In this document: one piece after another, positions 18,563 through 27,325 of the stretch
How positions within the stretch are numbered: the first letter of the stretch is position 1
Layout of the letters: the number at the start of each line of letters is the position of its first letter
Origin: VRUE01 sp036276735
Lineage (GTDB): Bacteria > Actinomycetota > Thermoleophilia > Solirubrobacterales > 70-9
Assembly (NCBI GenBank): GCA_036276735.1
Contig: DASUOH010000031.1
Span: forward strand, 1-64,000
DNA length: 64,000 nucleotides
Direction: 5' to 3'
Notes under the pieces: generated by a model
Told to the model about the DNA's origin: nothing
Seen by the model: the letters and a program-made list of their open reading frames with translations, nothing else
Databases searched by the model: none
Made by a program: the position numbers and the translations under genes

Positions 18563-19233
18563 GCGCCTCCTGCAGCCGCCTCGTCGGCAACCACGGTCAT
18601 CGCCTCGTTCTCGACCCGGCCGGCGGGGATCGAGCGGTCGCCGGCGCGCAGCTTCGCGAGCGGCTCGCGGACCTTCTCGCCCAGGGTGAGCCAGAGGACC
18701 TTGCGGGCCGCCGCCAGCTCGGGGAAGGTCAGCGTCATGCGGCGGTGCCCCTCGTACTCGCCGGCGGTGACGGCGACGCGGCGATCGTCCACCTCGAGGA
18801 CCGGATCGCCAGGCACCAGCGAGGCGGTGTGGCCATCAGGTCCCAAGCCGAGGTGGACGAGGTCGAGCCGTTCGGGCAGCTGCTCGGCGTACCCGGTGGC
18901 GGCCGCGTCGAGGTCTCGAGTTGTGACCGGCATCGGCTTCAGGCCGGACTGGTGAGACAGGGCGAGCATCTGGATTAGGTGCGTGAGGTTGCGGGCCTCG
19001 TCGCCGGGGGGCGCGACCCGCTCGTCGACCTGGTAGATCCGCGTCCGCTCCCACGGCATCTCGACGATGTCGCCGAGCAGAGCCACCATCCGCCAGGGGC
19101 TCTTGCCGCCGCTTAACGCCAGGGTGAACTCGCCGCGCTCGGCGACCGCGTCCTGGCCCGCCGCAGCGATCAGCTCGGCGGCGCGCCGGGAGGCAGCGTC
19201 GGCGTCCGGAAAGACCTCGGTCTCGATTGACAT
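18559..19233 (-). CDS. pgl: 6-phosphogluconolactonase
   Basis: The product (224 aa) hydrolyses 6-phosphogluconolactone in the oxidative pentose phosphate pathway. It is of the NagB/DevB type: ALSGGKSPWRMVALL near residue 40, a DERVAPPGDEARN segment, and GLGPDGHTASLVPGDP, the family signature. It follows gnd on the same strand, 18 bases downstream, so the two are probably co-transcribed. Its last base pairs overlap the stop of the convergent nucleotidyltransferase gene. Confidence 0.93.
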   Translation of the reverse strand: MSIETEVFPDADAASRRAAELIAAAGQDAVAERGEFTLALSGGKSPWRMVALLGDIVEMPWERTRIYQVDERVAPPGDEARNLTHLIQMLALSHQSGLKPMPVTTRDLDAAATGYAEQLPERLDLVHLGLGPDGHTASLVPGDPVLEVDDRRVAVTAGEYEGHRRMTLTFPELAAARKVLWLTLGEKVREPLAKLRAGDRSIPAGRVENEAMTVVADEAAAGGA

Positions 19234-19251
19234 CCGCTGCCCGCTCGTCGC

Positions 19252-20268
19252 CTAATGCGACTTCTCTTGGTGGCCGCCGAACTGCTTGCGCATCGCAGAG
19301 AGCACCTTGTCGGCGAAGTCGTCGAGGTCGCGCGAGGCGAAGCGCTCGTACAGCGCCGCGGTGAGGACCGGCGCCGGCACGCCCTCGTCGATCGCCGCGA
19401 TCGAGGTCCAGCGGCCCTCGCCCGAGTCGGAGACGCGGCCCTCGAACTCGGCGAGGTCGGGCGATTCGCGCAGCGCCGCCGCGGTCAGGTCGAGCAGCCA
19501 GGAGCCGACCACGCTGCCGCGCCGCCAGACCTCGGCCACCTCGGCGACGTCGATGTCGTAGCGGTAGTACTCGGGGTGGTCGAGCGGCGCCGTCTCGGCG
19601 TCGGCCTCGCGCTCGACCTTGCCGGCGTCGGCGTTGTGGAGGATGTTGAGGCCCTCGGCGTAGGCCGCCATCAATCCGTACTCGATCCCGTTGTGGACCA
19701 TCTTCACGAAGTGGCCGGCGCCGTTGGGGCCGCAGTGCAGGTAGCCGCGCTCGGCTGGCGAGGGATCCCCCTCGCGCCCCGGCGTCCGGGCCGCCGCCTC
19801 GACACCGGGCGCCAGTGAGGCGAAGATCGGCTCAAGCCGCGCGACGGCCTCGTCCGGGCCGCCGATCATCAGGCAGTAGCCGCGCTCGAGGCCGAAGACG
19901 CCGCCGCTCGTCCCGCAGTCGACCAGGTCGATGCCGTGCTCGCGCAGCTTCTCGGCGCGGTGGATGTCGTCGCGGTAGTAGGAGTTGCCGCCGTCGACGA
20001 TCGCGTCGCCCGTCTCCAGGACCTCAGCGAGATCGTCGATCGTCTGCCCGGTGATCTCGCCCGCGGGGACCATCACCCAGACGCCGCGCGGGGCGCTCAG
20101 CTTGGCGGCGAGCTCCTGCAGCGATCCAGCCGGGTCGGCTCCCTCCTCGGCGAGCGCCGCAACCGCGTCGGGGTTGACGTCGTAGGCGACGATGCGGTGC
20201 CCGTCCCCGATCAGGCGGCGCGCCATGTTGGCGCCCATGCGCCCCAGTCCGACCAGTCCCAGCTCCAT
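19252..20268 (-). CDS. gnd: 6-phosphogluconate dehydrogenase (decarboxylating), short form
   Basis: This 338-aa enzyme oxidises 6-phosphogluconate to ribulose-5-phosphate and CO2. It has the dinucleotide loop GLVGLGRMGANMARR at the N-terminus, substrate motif DGGNSYYRDD, TSGGVFGLERGY, and the catalytic HFVKMVHNGIEY with Lys and Asn. The length places it in the short, YqeC-type class, often NAD-linked, rather than the 470-aa form. The start is ATG 20268; an upstream extension lacks homology. It is divergent from zwf, with 62 bases between the starts. Confidence 0.93.
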   Translation of the reverse strand: MELGLVGLGRMGANMARRLIGDGHRIVAYDVNPDAVAALAEEGADPAGSLQELAAKLSAPRGVWVMVPAGEITGQTIDDLAEVLETGDAIVDGGNSYYRDDIHRAEKLREHGIDLVDCGTSGGVFGLERGYCLMIGGPDEAVARLEPIFASLAPGVEAAARTPGREGDPSPAERGYLHCGPNGAGHFVKMVHNGIEYGLMAAYAEGLNILHNADAGKVEREADAETAPLDHPEYYRYDIDVAEVAEVWRRGSVVGSWLLDLTAAALRESPDLAEFEGRVSDSGEGRWTSIAAIDEGVPAPVLTAALYERFASRDLDDFADKVLSAMRKQFGGHQEKSH

Positions 20269-20330
20269 CGGTTGGACAATCCTATGCGTCCCCCCTCCAC
20301 CCACCTCGCGTCCCTATAGCCTGGCCCGCG

Positions 20331-21764
20331 ATGGCCGCGAGCGCGAGAGCTTTGAATGGCGCCGCCCCCGCCGATGTCCTGACGATCTTCGGCCTGACCG
20401 GCGACCTGGCCCGCAAAATGACCTTCCGCGCCCTCTATCGGCTGGAGGCGCGCAAGATGCTCCACTGCCCGATCGTCGGCGTCGCAATCGACGAGTGGGA
20501 CGACGAGGCGCTGCGTCGCCATGCGAGGGAGGCGATCTCGGCCACGGTCGGCAGCCCCGACGAGGACGTCTTCTCCCGGCTCGCCTCCCGCCTCTCCTAC
20601 GTGCAGGGCGACTACGCCGACCCGGCGACCTACGAGCGCGTCCAGACGACGATCGGCGACGCCAAGCAGCCGGTCTTCTACCTGGAGGTGCCGCCGTCGC
20701 TCTTCGCCACCGTGGTGCGTGGGCTCGACGAGGCCGGGCTCGCCGCCGGCGCCCGCGTCGTGGTCGAGAAGCCCTTCGGCCACGACCTCGAGTCGGCGCG
20801 CGAGCTGAACGCGGAGCTGCACAGCGTCCTGCGCGAGGACCAGATCATGCGGATCGACCACTTCCTGGGCAAGGAGCCGGTGATGGACATCTCCTACCTG
20901 CGCTTTGCCAACTCGCTGCTGGAGCCGGTCTGGGACCGCCACCAGGTCGCCTACGTGCAGATGACGATGGCCGAGGACTTCGGCGTCGAGGACCGCGGCC
21001 GCTTCTACGACCCGGTCGGGGCGCTGCGCGACGTCGTTCAGAACCACATCCTGCAGGTGCTGGCGCTGGTCGCGATGGAGCCGCCGGCCGGCAACCACCC
21101 CGACTCGGTGCGCGACAAGAAGCTGGAGCTGTTCAAGGCGATCCGTCCCGCTGACCCGGGGCGCTACGTACGTGGCCAATACGAGGGGTACCGCGAGGTC
21201 GACGGCGTCGCCGCCGACTCGACCACCGAGACCTACGTGGCGCTGGAGTTGGCGATCGACAACTGGCGCTGGAGCGGCGTGCCCTTCTTCGTCCGCGCCG
21301 GCAAGGCGATGCCTGTCAAGGCGACGGAGGTGAGCGTCGTCTTCAAGCGGCCACCGCCGCTCGGCGTAGGTGGGGGCCCTAGTCCTGGCCAGAACGAGAT
21401 GACGATCAGAATCGACCCGCAGCCCGGCGCCCGCCTGCGGCTGCTCGCCAAGAAGGCCGGCGAGGACGCCTTCGAGCCCGCCGACCTGGAGGTCCTGTTC
21501 GAAAAGAAACCCGGCGAAGAGCCGGAGCCCTACGAGCGGCTTCTAGCCGATGCCCTCGCAGGCGACGCGCAGCTCTTCACCCGCGAGGAGTCGATCGAGG
21601 AGACGTGGCGCATCGTGCAGCCGCTGCTGGACGAGCCGGGGCCGATCCACGCCTACGAGCAGGGTTCCTGGGGCCCACAGGCAGCGGACAAGCTGACGCG
21701 CGGGGTCTGCCGTTGGTATGAGCCGTGGCTTCCCGTGCGCAGCCTGCCGAGCGTACCCAGCTAG
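20331..21764 (+). CDS. zwf: Glucose-6-phosphate 1-dehydrogenase
   Basis: The product (477 aa) performs the first step of the oxidative pentose phosphate pathway. It has the coenzyme loop IFGLTGDLARK (Thr replaces the more usual Ser/Ala), EKPFGHD, and the active-site signature RIDHFLGKE at about 174-182 with the catalytic His. Length and domain order match the family. Together with pgl, gnd and rpiA it gives a complete glucose-6-phosphate to ribose-5-phosphate route in this window. Confidence 0.95.
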   Translation: MAASARALNGAAPADVLTIFGLTGDLARKMTFRALYRLEARKMLHCPIVGVAIDEWDDEALRRHAREAISATVGSPDEDVFSRLASRLSYVQGDYADPATYERVQTTIGDAKQPVFYLEVPPSLFATVVRGLDEAGLAAGARVVVEKPFGHDLESARELNAELHSVLREDQIMRIDHFLGKEPVMDISYLRFANSLLEPVWDRHQVAYVQMTMAEDFGVEDRGRFYDPVGALRDVVQNHILQVLALVAMEPPAGNHPDSVRDKKLELFKAIRPADPGRYVRGQYEGYREVDGVAADSTTETYVALELAIDNWRWSGVPFFVRAGKAMPVKATEVSVVFKRPPPLGVGGGPSPGQNEMTIRIDPQPGARLRLLAKKAGEDAFEPADLEVLFEKKPGEEPEPYERLLADALAGDAQLFTREESIEETWRIVQPLLDEPGPIHAYEQGSWGPQAADKLTRGVCRWYEPWLPVRSLPSVPS

Positions 21765-21766
21765 CC

Positions 21767-22036
21767 CTACCCCTCAACCTCGCGCTCGCGGCGGGTGGCC
21801 CGCTCCTCATCGAGCTCCGCCTCCACCTGGGACCGCTTGGCGCGCTCCTCCGCGATCGCGGCCTCGGTGCGCTTCTCCTCCGCCCGCTCGCGATGGTGAC
21901 GTGCGTCGTCGTGCGTGGCCTCAGTCTGCACCTGGGCGAACTCGCGGTCGTGGGACTTACGGCGGCTGGCCGATATGACCAGGGCGAGAACGATCAGGAC
22001 GACAACGACTATTGCGATGATCGCCAGCGTGGACAT
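21767..22036 (-). CDS. Small membrane-anchored coiled-coil protein, hypothetical
   Basis: The start at ATG 22036 follows a strong GGAGGAGAG site and gives 89 aa. An N-terminal span (TLAIIAIVVVVLIVLALVIS) is followed by a highly charged helix of about 65 residues. That helix is rich in Glu, Arg and Ala (HHRERAEEKRTEAAIAEERA) and is predicted as a coiled coil in the cytoplasm. No enzymatic motif is seen. It lies 94 bases from divergent recQ and ends 2 bases from the convergent zwf stop. Confidence 0.75.
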   Translation of the reverse strand: MSTLAIIAIVVVVLIVLALVISASRRKSHDREFAQVQTEATHDDARHHRERAEEKRTEAAIAEERAKRSQVEAELDEERATRREREVEG

Positions 22037-22129
22037 CTCTCCTCCTTGTCTTGGTGACGGTCTTCGTCTCCCCCGCAATACCGCCCGGGAAACCTGACCC
22101 GCGTCCCCGCTCGGGCGTACCCTGCGGCG

Positions 22130-24733
22130 ATGCCGCCGGGTCAAGACCATGCCGAGGCGCTGCTTGGACAGCTCGGCTTCGAGGCGTTCCGCCCAGGCCA
22201 GCGCGAGGCGGTGGAGGCCGCCCTGGCCGGACGCGACTCGCTGATCGTGATGCCGACCGGCGGCGGTAAGAGCCTCTGTTACCAGCTCCCGGGGCTAGCC
22301 TCGCCTGACCTGACGGTCGTCGTCAGCCCGCTCATCGCGCTGATCGTCGACCAGTGGAAGCGCCTCACCGCCGCCGGCCACCCGGTCGCGATGGTCACCT
22401 CGGCGATGGAGGGCGAGGCGGTCCGCGAAGCCTTGGCGCAGGTGCGCGGCGGCGAGGCGCGGATCGTCTACTGCTCACCGGAGCGGTTCGGCTCCTCGGT
22501 CTTCCTCGAGGCGATCGCCCAGCGTCGGATCGACCTGCTCGCCGTCGACGAGGCGCACTGCGTGTCCGAGTGGGGGCACGACTTCCGGCCCGACTACCTG
22601 CGACTTCCGCAGATCGCCGAGCGGCTCGGCCGCCCCACCGTGATGGCCTGCACCGCGACCGCGACCGAGGCCGTGGGGCGCGAGATCGCCGCCCGCTTCG
22701 CGATGCGCGAGCCGCTCCAGGTCCGCTCCGGCTTCGACCGTCCCAACCTCTCCTTCGACGTGGTGCGGCTGGAGGGGAAGGGCTCGAAGGCGCGGCGCCT
22801 CGCCCTGCTCGAAGCGGGCCTCGCCGACCCAGCGAACCGGGCGGCGATCGTCTACTGCGGGACTCGCAAGGACACCGACGATCTCGCCGCGACGCTAACG
22901 CAGTCGGGACTGCGCGCGGTGCGCTACCACGCCGGAATGGAGGCGGAGGATCGCGGCGCCGCCCAGCACCGCTTCATGGCCGGCGAGGTCGACGTCGTAG
23001 TCGCCACCAACGCCTTCGGAATGGGCGTCGACAAGGCCGACGTGCGCTCGGTCTGGCACATGGCGATCCCGACCAGCCTCGAGGCCTACTACCAGGAGGC
23101 GGGACGGGCGGGTCGCGACGGGCTGCCGGCGAGGGCCGTGCTGCTGGCGATGAAAGCCGACCTCGGGCGGCTGGTCCGCTTCAACCAGCAGCGCGCCGGC
23201 GACCCGGAGCTGGCGATCGCCCACGAGCGCGGCTGGCGCGACTACCGCACGATCAAGTCGTTCATCTACTCGGATCGCTGTCGGCGGCGCAGCGTCCTCG
23301 ACCACTTCGGGGACGGCGCGGCCGGCCGGGCGCTCGGCCGCTGTTGCGACGCCTGCGACCCAGAGAGCTGGCTCCCCGACCCGGAGACGATCGCGGTGCG
23401 GCCGGCGCGTCGCACCCGGCGGGGCGCAGCGGCAACGCCCACGGCAGCGCTCTCCGCTGACGACTCGTGCCTCTTCGAGGAGCTCAAGGCGTGGCGGCTG
23501 CGCGCCGCCGACGGCAAGCCCGCCTTCACGGTCGCCCACAACACGACCCTGGAGGCAATCGCCGCGACTCGTCCGGCCGATCCCGATGCTTTGCTCGCGA
23601 TCAAGGGAGTCGGGCCCAGCTTCGTCGCGAAGTACGCGGCGGAGGTGCTGGCGATCGTCTCGAAAGGGATGCGGCATGTGGCGCTTCTCGCCGTGGCGAC
23701 GCTGTGCCTCGCCGTCCTCGCGTCGGCGCCCGGGGCGCGTGCCAACGCCCTGATGCCCCCAGGCGAGAAGGTCTACTTCGGCATCTCCGACACCGGCGAC
23801 CCGGCCGATTTTGGTGCGTTCAGCCGGACGATGAACAAGCACCCGGCGCTGATCCAGACCTTCCGCACCTGGGGCTCGGACTTTCCCGAGTCGATCGAAC
23901 GCTGGCAGGACGCGCGGGCGCGGCCGGTCCTCCACATCACGACCGCCGACAACAACGACGGGCACGAGCTGATCAGCCCGCGGGCGATCGCGCAGGGTGA
24001 CGGCGACGGCTACCTGATCCGCCTCAACAAGCTCTTCTGGAAAAAGAAGCTGCCCGCCTACATCCGCCCACTCGGCGAGCCCAATCGCTGCCTCAACGTC
24101 TACGCCGCCTACGACTGCGCCGGAGGCTCACGCGGCGGCGCGCATAGCCCCCGCGCCTACAAACGCGCCTTTCGCCGCATCTACGTGATCGTCCACGGCG
24201 GCGGCAAGCGGGCAGAGATAGACGCCCGTCTCGCGCAGGCGGGCCTGCCGCCGCTGAACGCCGCCGTCGCGGGCCTGCCGAAGGCACCGGTCGCGGTCAT
24301 GTGGAGCGTGCTGCCCGCCGGCTCGCCGACGGTGCCGCAGAACCGGCCGCGCCACTTCTACCCCGGCAGCCGCTGGGTCGACTGGGTGGGAACCGATATC
24401 TACAGTGACAACCAGGACTGGAAGGCGCTGAAGGGCCTCTACCGCCGCTTCTCAGGCAAGCCGTTCGCGCTGCCCGAGTGGGGCGTCGTCGGCATTGACG
24501 ATCCGCGCTTCGTGCGGCGGCTGCTCGAGTGGGTCGACCGTCACCGGCGCTGCAAGATGCTCGTCTATTACCAGGATTTCGGCGACTCCAGCCCCTACCG
24601 GCTCCAGAACCACCCCTCCAGCGTCAGGGTCCTGCGCCGCTGGCTGCACCATCCGCGCGTCCCCCACTTCGCGCCCAACCCACCGCGCAAGCCGCCGCCG
24701 CCGAAGGGCGGGATCGGGGCGCGACGGCGCTAG
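22130..24733 (+). CDS. recQ: RecQ-family DNA helicase reading in frame into a GH26-like secreted domain
   Basis: The frame is open for 867 codons. Residues 1-513 are a full RecQ: Walker A MPTGGGKSLCYQL (about 41-53), VDEAHCVSEWGHDFRPDY (DEAH 140-143), helicase motif VI QEAGRAGRDG, the zinc-binding Cys cluster (about 384-410), and an HRDC domain ending IKGVGPSFVAKYAAEVLAIV. No stop follows. Instead the frame continues into a signal peptide and a glycosidase-like domain (23669-24733). A stand-alone paralogue of that domain at 63460 argues that these are two genes joined by loss or absence of a recQ stop. A true cytoplasmic fusion with a buried signal peptide is unlikely. Confidence 0.85.
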   Translation: MPPGQDHAEALLGQLGFEAFRPGQREAVEAALAGRDSLIVMPTGGGKSLCYQLPGLASPDLTVVVSPLIALIVDQWKRLTAAGHPVAMVTSAMEGEAVREALAQVRGGEARIVYCSPERFGSSVFLEAIAQRRIDLLAVDEAHCVSEWGHDFRPDYLRLPQIAERLGRPTVMACTATATEAVGREIAARFAMREPLQVRSGFDRPNLSFDVVRLEGKGSKARRLALLEAGLADPANRAAIVYCGTRKDTDDLAATLTQSGLRAVRYHAGMEAEDRGAAQHRFMAGEVDVVVATNAFGMGVDKADVRSVWHMAIPTSLEAYYQEAGRAGRDGLPARAVLLAMKADLGRLVRFNQQRAGDPELAIAHERGWRDYRTIKSFIYSDRCRRRSVLDHFGDGAAGRALGRCCDACDPESWLPDPETIAVRPARRTRRGAAATPTAALSADDSCLFEELKAWRLRAADGKPAFTVAHNTTLEAIAATRPADPDALLAIKGVGPSFVAKYAAEVLAIVSKGMRHVALLAVATLCLAVLASAPGARANALMPPGEKVYFGISDTGDPADFGAFSRTMNKHPALIQTFRTWGSDFPESIERWQDARARPVLHITTADNNDGHELISPRAIAQGDGDGYLIRLNKLFWKKKLPAYIRPLGEPNRCLNVYAAYDCAGGSRGGAHSPRAYKRAFRRIYVIVHGGGKRAEIDARLAQAGLPPLNAAVAGLPKAPVAVMWSVLPAGSPTVPQNRPRHFYPGSRWVDWVGTDIYSDNQDWKALKGLYRRFSGKPFALPEWGVVGIDDPRFVRRLLEWVDRHRRCKMLVYYQDFGDSSPYRLQNHPSSVRVLRRWLHHPRVPHFAPNPPRKPPPPKGGIGARRR
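23669..24733 (+). CDS. GH26-like secreted glycoside hydrolase, internal frame of the recQ reading frame
   Basis: Starting at ATG 23669 (or GTG 23678, 9 bases after an AAAGGGA site) gives a 354-aa protein with a signal peptide (VALLAVATLCLAVLAS, then an Ala-Arg-Ala cleavage region). Landmarks of a TIM-barrel glycosidase are PAYIRPLGEPN (candidate acid/base Glu137) and FALPEWGV (candidate nucleophile Glu270), as in GH26 mannanase-like enzymes. A basic Pro-rich tail ends the protein. It is closely related to the partial gene at 63460, which shares FGISD/FGVSD, KHPA, RPLGEPNRCLN and AFRRI. The substrate is unknown. Confidence 0.65.
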   Translation: MRHVALLAVATLCLAVLASAPGARANALMPPGEKVYFGISDTGDPADFGAFSRTMNKHPALIQTFRTWGSDFPESIERWQDARARPVLHITTADNNDGHELISPRAIAQGDGDGYLIRLNKLFWKKKLPAYIRPLGEPNRCLNVYAAYDCAGGSRGGAHSPRAYKRAFRRIYVIVHGGGKRAEIDARLAQAGLPPLNAAVAGLPKAPVAVMWSVLPAGSPTVPQNRPRHFYPGSRWVDWVGTDIYSDNQDWKALKGLYRRFSGKPFALPEWGVVGIDDPRFVRRLLEWVDRHRRCKMLVYYQDFGDSSPYRLQNHPSSVRVLRRWLHHPRVPHFAPNPPRKPPPPKGGIGARRR

Positions 24734-26076
24734 CGGTTCCGGGGGCGGCTTGGCTTCCCCTTCGGCGCGACGATCCGATCGGCGATTGCCCGCCTGAGCT
24801 TGTAGGGCTGCAGGGCGGTGATGCTCGAGTAGCCGGTCAGGTAGATGCGGCGCCCGTCGGAGACGACCGGCGTGTAGGTGCCATAGGGATATTTGAAGAC
24901 CCGCTTGCCGCTGCGCATCATGTAGCCGCTGGTCGTCTCGCCGGTGAACTCGGCCGCGTAGACGATGTCGCCGACCGCGGAGAGCGAGCCGACGATCTGG
25001 CCTCCCGCGTCCCGACTCCAGCGCACGCTGCCGTCCTTGGCGTCGAGCGCGTAGACGTTGCCGTCGAAGGAGCCGATGAAGACGGTCGGCGGGCTGTGGC
25101 GGGTACTCGCCACAGCCGGCCCCGAGTAGGCGTAGCCACCGGTCGAGTAGCTCCAGGCGAGGGTCCCGTCGCGGGCGTCGTAGCTGTAGACGCGGGCGTC
25201 GTTGTTGCCGGCGTAGACGCGGCCGAAGGCCACGGCCGGCGTCGAGTAGAAGGCACCCGAGCCGCCGAAGCCAGGGCCGAGCGAGCCGCTCTGCCACTTC
25301 AGCTCGCCGCTGTCGGCGTCGACCGCGTTCATGTAGCCGCCGTAGTCGCCGACGTAGAGGGTGCCGCGGTAGTAGGCCGGCGCCGACTTGACCTCGCCGC
25401 CCAGCGTCGTCGCCCAGCGCACGTTGCCGTTGACGGTGCTGAGCGCGTAGAGCTCGCCGCACTCGCAGCCGAAGTAGACGGTGCGGCCGATCACCAGCGG
25501 CGAGGACTCGGCGCGGCCCGGCAGCGACTTCTTCCAGATCGTCTTGCCGGTCCGCGCGTTCAGCTTCAGCACGTGCCCGGGGACGAGGTTGACCATGTAG
25601 AGACGACCCTTCGAGTAGGCGGGCGAGGATGCGTTGAGCCGCCCGATGCGCCGCTTCCAGAGCAGCTTGCCGGTGTCCGCCTCGAGCGCCCGCGCGAAGC
25701 CGCTGTTGTCGACGAAGTAGAGCTTGCCGCCGACGAAGATCGGCGGGAACTCCATCAGCGGCCGGCCGGTGTAGCGCCAGAGTTTGCGGAAGGGTGGCTT
25801 GACGCCCTTCGCCGGCAGGTAGCGGGTGCGGGCACGGTCGAAGCCGAAAAACGGCCAGTTGACGGTGCGCGCCTTCTTCGGCGGCTGCTTCGGTTTCTCC
25901 GCCCGGAAGGGCACGTCTTCGTTATGGACGTCGGAGGGCCGCTTCAACAGCTCGTAGGCGAGCGCCGCACCGCCGGCGAGCAGGAGAACGGCGGCAGCAG
26001 CGACCGCGACGACGAGCCGCTTGTGCTCGCGCCAGACGCGCTTGCGGTCGCGCCAGAGGCGCTTGGCGCGCTTCAC
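24730..26076 (-). CDS. Membrane-anchored PQQ-type beta-propeller protein (BamB-like)
   Basis: The product (448 aa) has a basic N-terminus, one span (LVVAVAAAAVLLLAGGAALA) and about seven PQQ-like blades, for example ALEADTGKLLWKRR, KLNARTGKTIWKK and AVDADSGELKWQS. The 'A.D..TG...W' pattern is that of BamB and PQQ-dependent dehydrogenase propellers. PQQ catalytic residues are not evident, so a structural or binding role is more likely. The GTG at 26076 overlaps the stop of the upstream acetyltransferase gene (GTGA) and has GGGAG upstream. A GTG at 26091 is the alternative. Confidence 0.8.
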   Translation of the reverse strand: MKRAKRLWRDRKRVWREHKRLVVAVAAAAVLLLAGGAALAYELLKRPSDVHNEDVPFRAEKPKQPPKKARTVNWPFFGFDRARTRYLPAKGVKPPFRKLWRYTGRPLMEFPPIFVGGKLYFVDNSGFARALEADTGKLLWKRRIGRLNASSPAYSKGRLYMVNLVPGHVLKLNARTGKTIWKKSLPGRAESSPLVIGRTVYFGCECGELYALSTVNGNVRWATTLGGEVKSAPAYYRGTLYVGDYGGYMNAVDADSGELKWQSGSLGPGFGGSGAFYSTPAVAFGRVYAGNNDARVYSYDARDGTLAWSYSTGGYAYSGPAVASTRHSPPTVFIGSFDGNVYALDAKDGSVRWSRDAGGQIVGSLSAVGDIVYAAEFTGETTSGYMMRSGKRVFKYPYGTYTPVVSDGRRIYLTGYSSITALQPYKLRRAIADRIVAPKGKPSRPRNR

Positions 26077-26840
26077 TTGCGCAGCTCCCACATCTCGATG
26101 TGGCCGAGGTCGCGAAAGCCGAGCCGTTCGTAGATCGGCGCCCCGGCCTTGGTCGCCTGCAGCGAGGCGGTGCGCATGCCCCGCTCTCGCGCCGCGGCGA
26201 GCGTGGTGCAGAGCAACCAGCTCGCGATGCCCCGACCGCGCTGCTCGGGCGGCGTCGCGACGCCGGTGACGCAGCAGTCGTCTCCGACCTCGATCATGCC
26301 GACCACGCTGACCGGCTCGCCTTCGCTATGCGCGGCGTGCCAGCCGATGCTCGTCTCGCCAGCGAGTGCGGCGCGGAACGCGTCGGGTCCGTAGCCGTAG
26401 GCGCAATCGTTGAGCTCGGCGGCGGTAGCCGCGTCGCCCGGCCGCGACTCGATGCCCTCGGGAGTCGGCGGCAGTGTGGCGAGGTCGGCCAGGTCAAGCG
26501 CCATCGCGCGCGGTTCGGCATCGAGCGAGTGACCGCGAGCGGCGAGCAGCTCAGCAGTCTCGCGATCTTCGTCGGCGACCCACACCGTCCAGGCCGCGAT
26601 CCCCGCCTCGTCGTACACCCCTTGCAGGGAGTCCAGCTCCGCCCGCAGCGCACCCGCGTCCTCGTAGTACACCGAGTTGAAGAGCGAGCGCTGTGGGGAG
26701 ACCGGGGTCAGCGACGCCAGCAGGCCCTCGCGCTCGATCAACCGCGAGTCCGGATGACCGCTGCCGAACGCCTCGACCTCGTCGCGCAGGCCGGAGATCG
26801 CCCGCCGGCGCAGCTCAGCATCGTCGACCCGTTGACCCAT
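26073..26840 (-). CDS. GNAT-family N-acetyltransferase
   Basis: This 255-aa protein has a C-terminal GNAT core (about 135-255). The acetyl-CoA-binding motif A reads VATPPEQRGRGIASWLL, and motif B appears in APIYERLGFRDLG. The N-terminal half (1-130) is a degenerate second GNAT-like domain (YDEAGIAAWTVWVADED, then LDAEPRAMALDL). This tandem layout is common in actinobacterial GNATs. The acceptor substrate is unknown. It is translationally coupled to the downstream propeller gene. Confidence 0.85.
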   Translation of the reverse strand: MGQRVDDAELRRRAISGLRDEVEAFGSGHPDSRLIEREGLLASLTPVSPQRSLFNSVYYEDAGALRAELDSLQGVYDEAGIAAWTVWVADEDRETAELLAARGHSLDAEPRAMALDLADLATLPPTPEGIESRPGDAATAAELNDCAYGYGPDAFRAALAGETSIGWHAAHSEGEPVSVVGMIEVGDDCCVTGVATPPEQRGRGIASWLLCTTLAAARERGMRTASLQATKAGAPIYERLGFRDLGHIEMWELRK

Positions 26841-26849
26841 CCAGGCCGG

Positions 26850-27293
26850 TCAGCCCTCGACCGCCGCTCGCCGCTCGGACTCGGCGGCGACGTCGTCAAG
26901 CAGTCGTTGCACGGCCATCCGCGTGACCCCGAAGACGGCACGGCCGACGACGGGCAGCGTCGGAAAGGTCCGAATCGCATAGACGACGCTCGTGCCCTCG
27001 CCGTCGGCGGTCAACTCCACCGTGCCGACGTGGTCGCGGACCGGGATCCCGGAGAGGACGCGGTAGGCGAAGCGGCGCGGTGGCTCGTAAGCGATCACTT
27101 CCTCGCGCAGCGGCGGCCCCACCGAATGCAGGGCGCGGATCGCGCCGACGCCGTTCGGCGCCGGCTCGCCCTCGCGCTCCAGCACGGAGCGGCGCATCGG
27201 GGTGATCTCGGCGTAGCGGCGGTGGTCGGTGAAGACGTCGAAGACGACCTCTGGCGGCGCCGCGACCCCGCGCGCGAGTCTGAAGCTGGCCAC
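26850..27293 (-). CDS. SRPBCC-family (polyketide cyclase/START-like) lipid-binding protein
   Basis: The product (147 aa) shows the SRPBCC pattern: an N-terminal APPEVVFDVFTDHRRYAEITP, a central basic strand, EVIAYEPPRRFAYRVLSG, and an amphipathic C-terminal helix. These proteins form a hydrophobic ligand cavity. The ligand is not predictable. It lies 9 bases before the acetyltransferase gene on the same strand and is likely in one transcript with it. Confidence 0.82.
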   Translation of the reverse strand: MASFRLARGVAAPPEVVFDVFTDHRRYAEITPMRRSVLEREGEPAPNGVGAIRALHSVGPPLREEVIAYEPPRRFAYRVLSGIPVRDHVGTVELTADGEGTSVVYAIRTFPTLPVVGRAVFGVTRMAVQRLLDDVAAESERRAAVEG

Positions 27294-27325
27294 TGCGGCA
27301 GCCTACCGACGCCGGCAGGCGGGGC

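Noticed and set aside
22130..24733. A genuine RecQ-glycosidase fusion enzyme
   Set aside because: The internal signal peptide and the free-standing paralogue at 63460 make a functional cytoplasmic fusion implausible.
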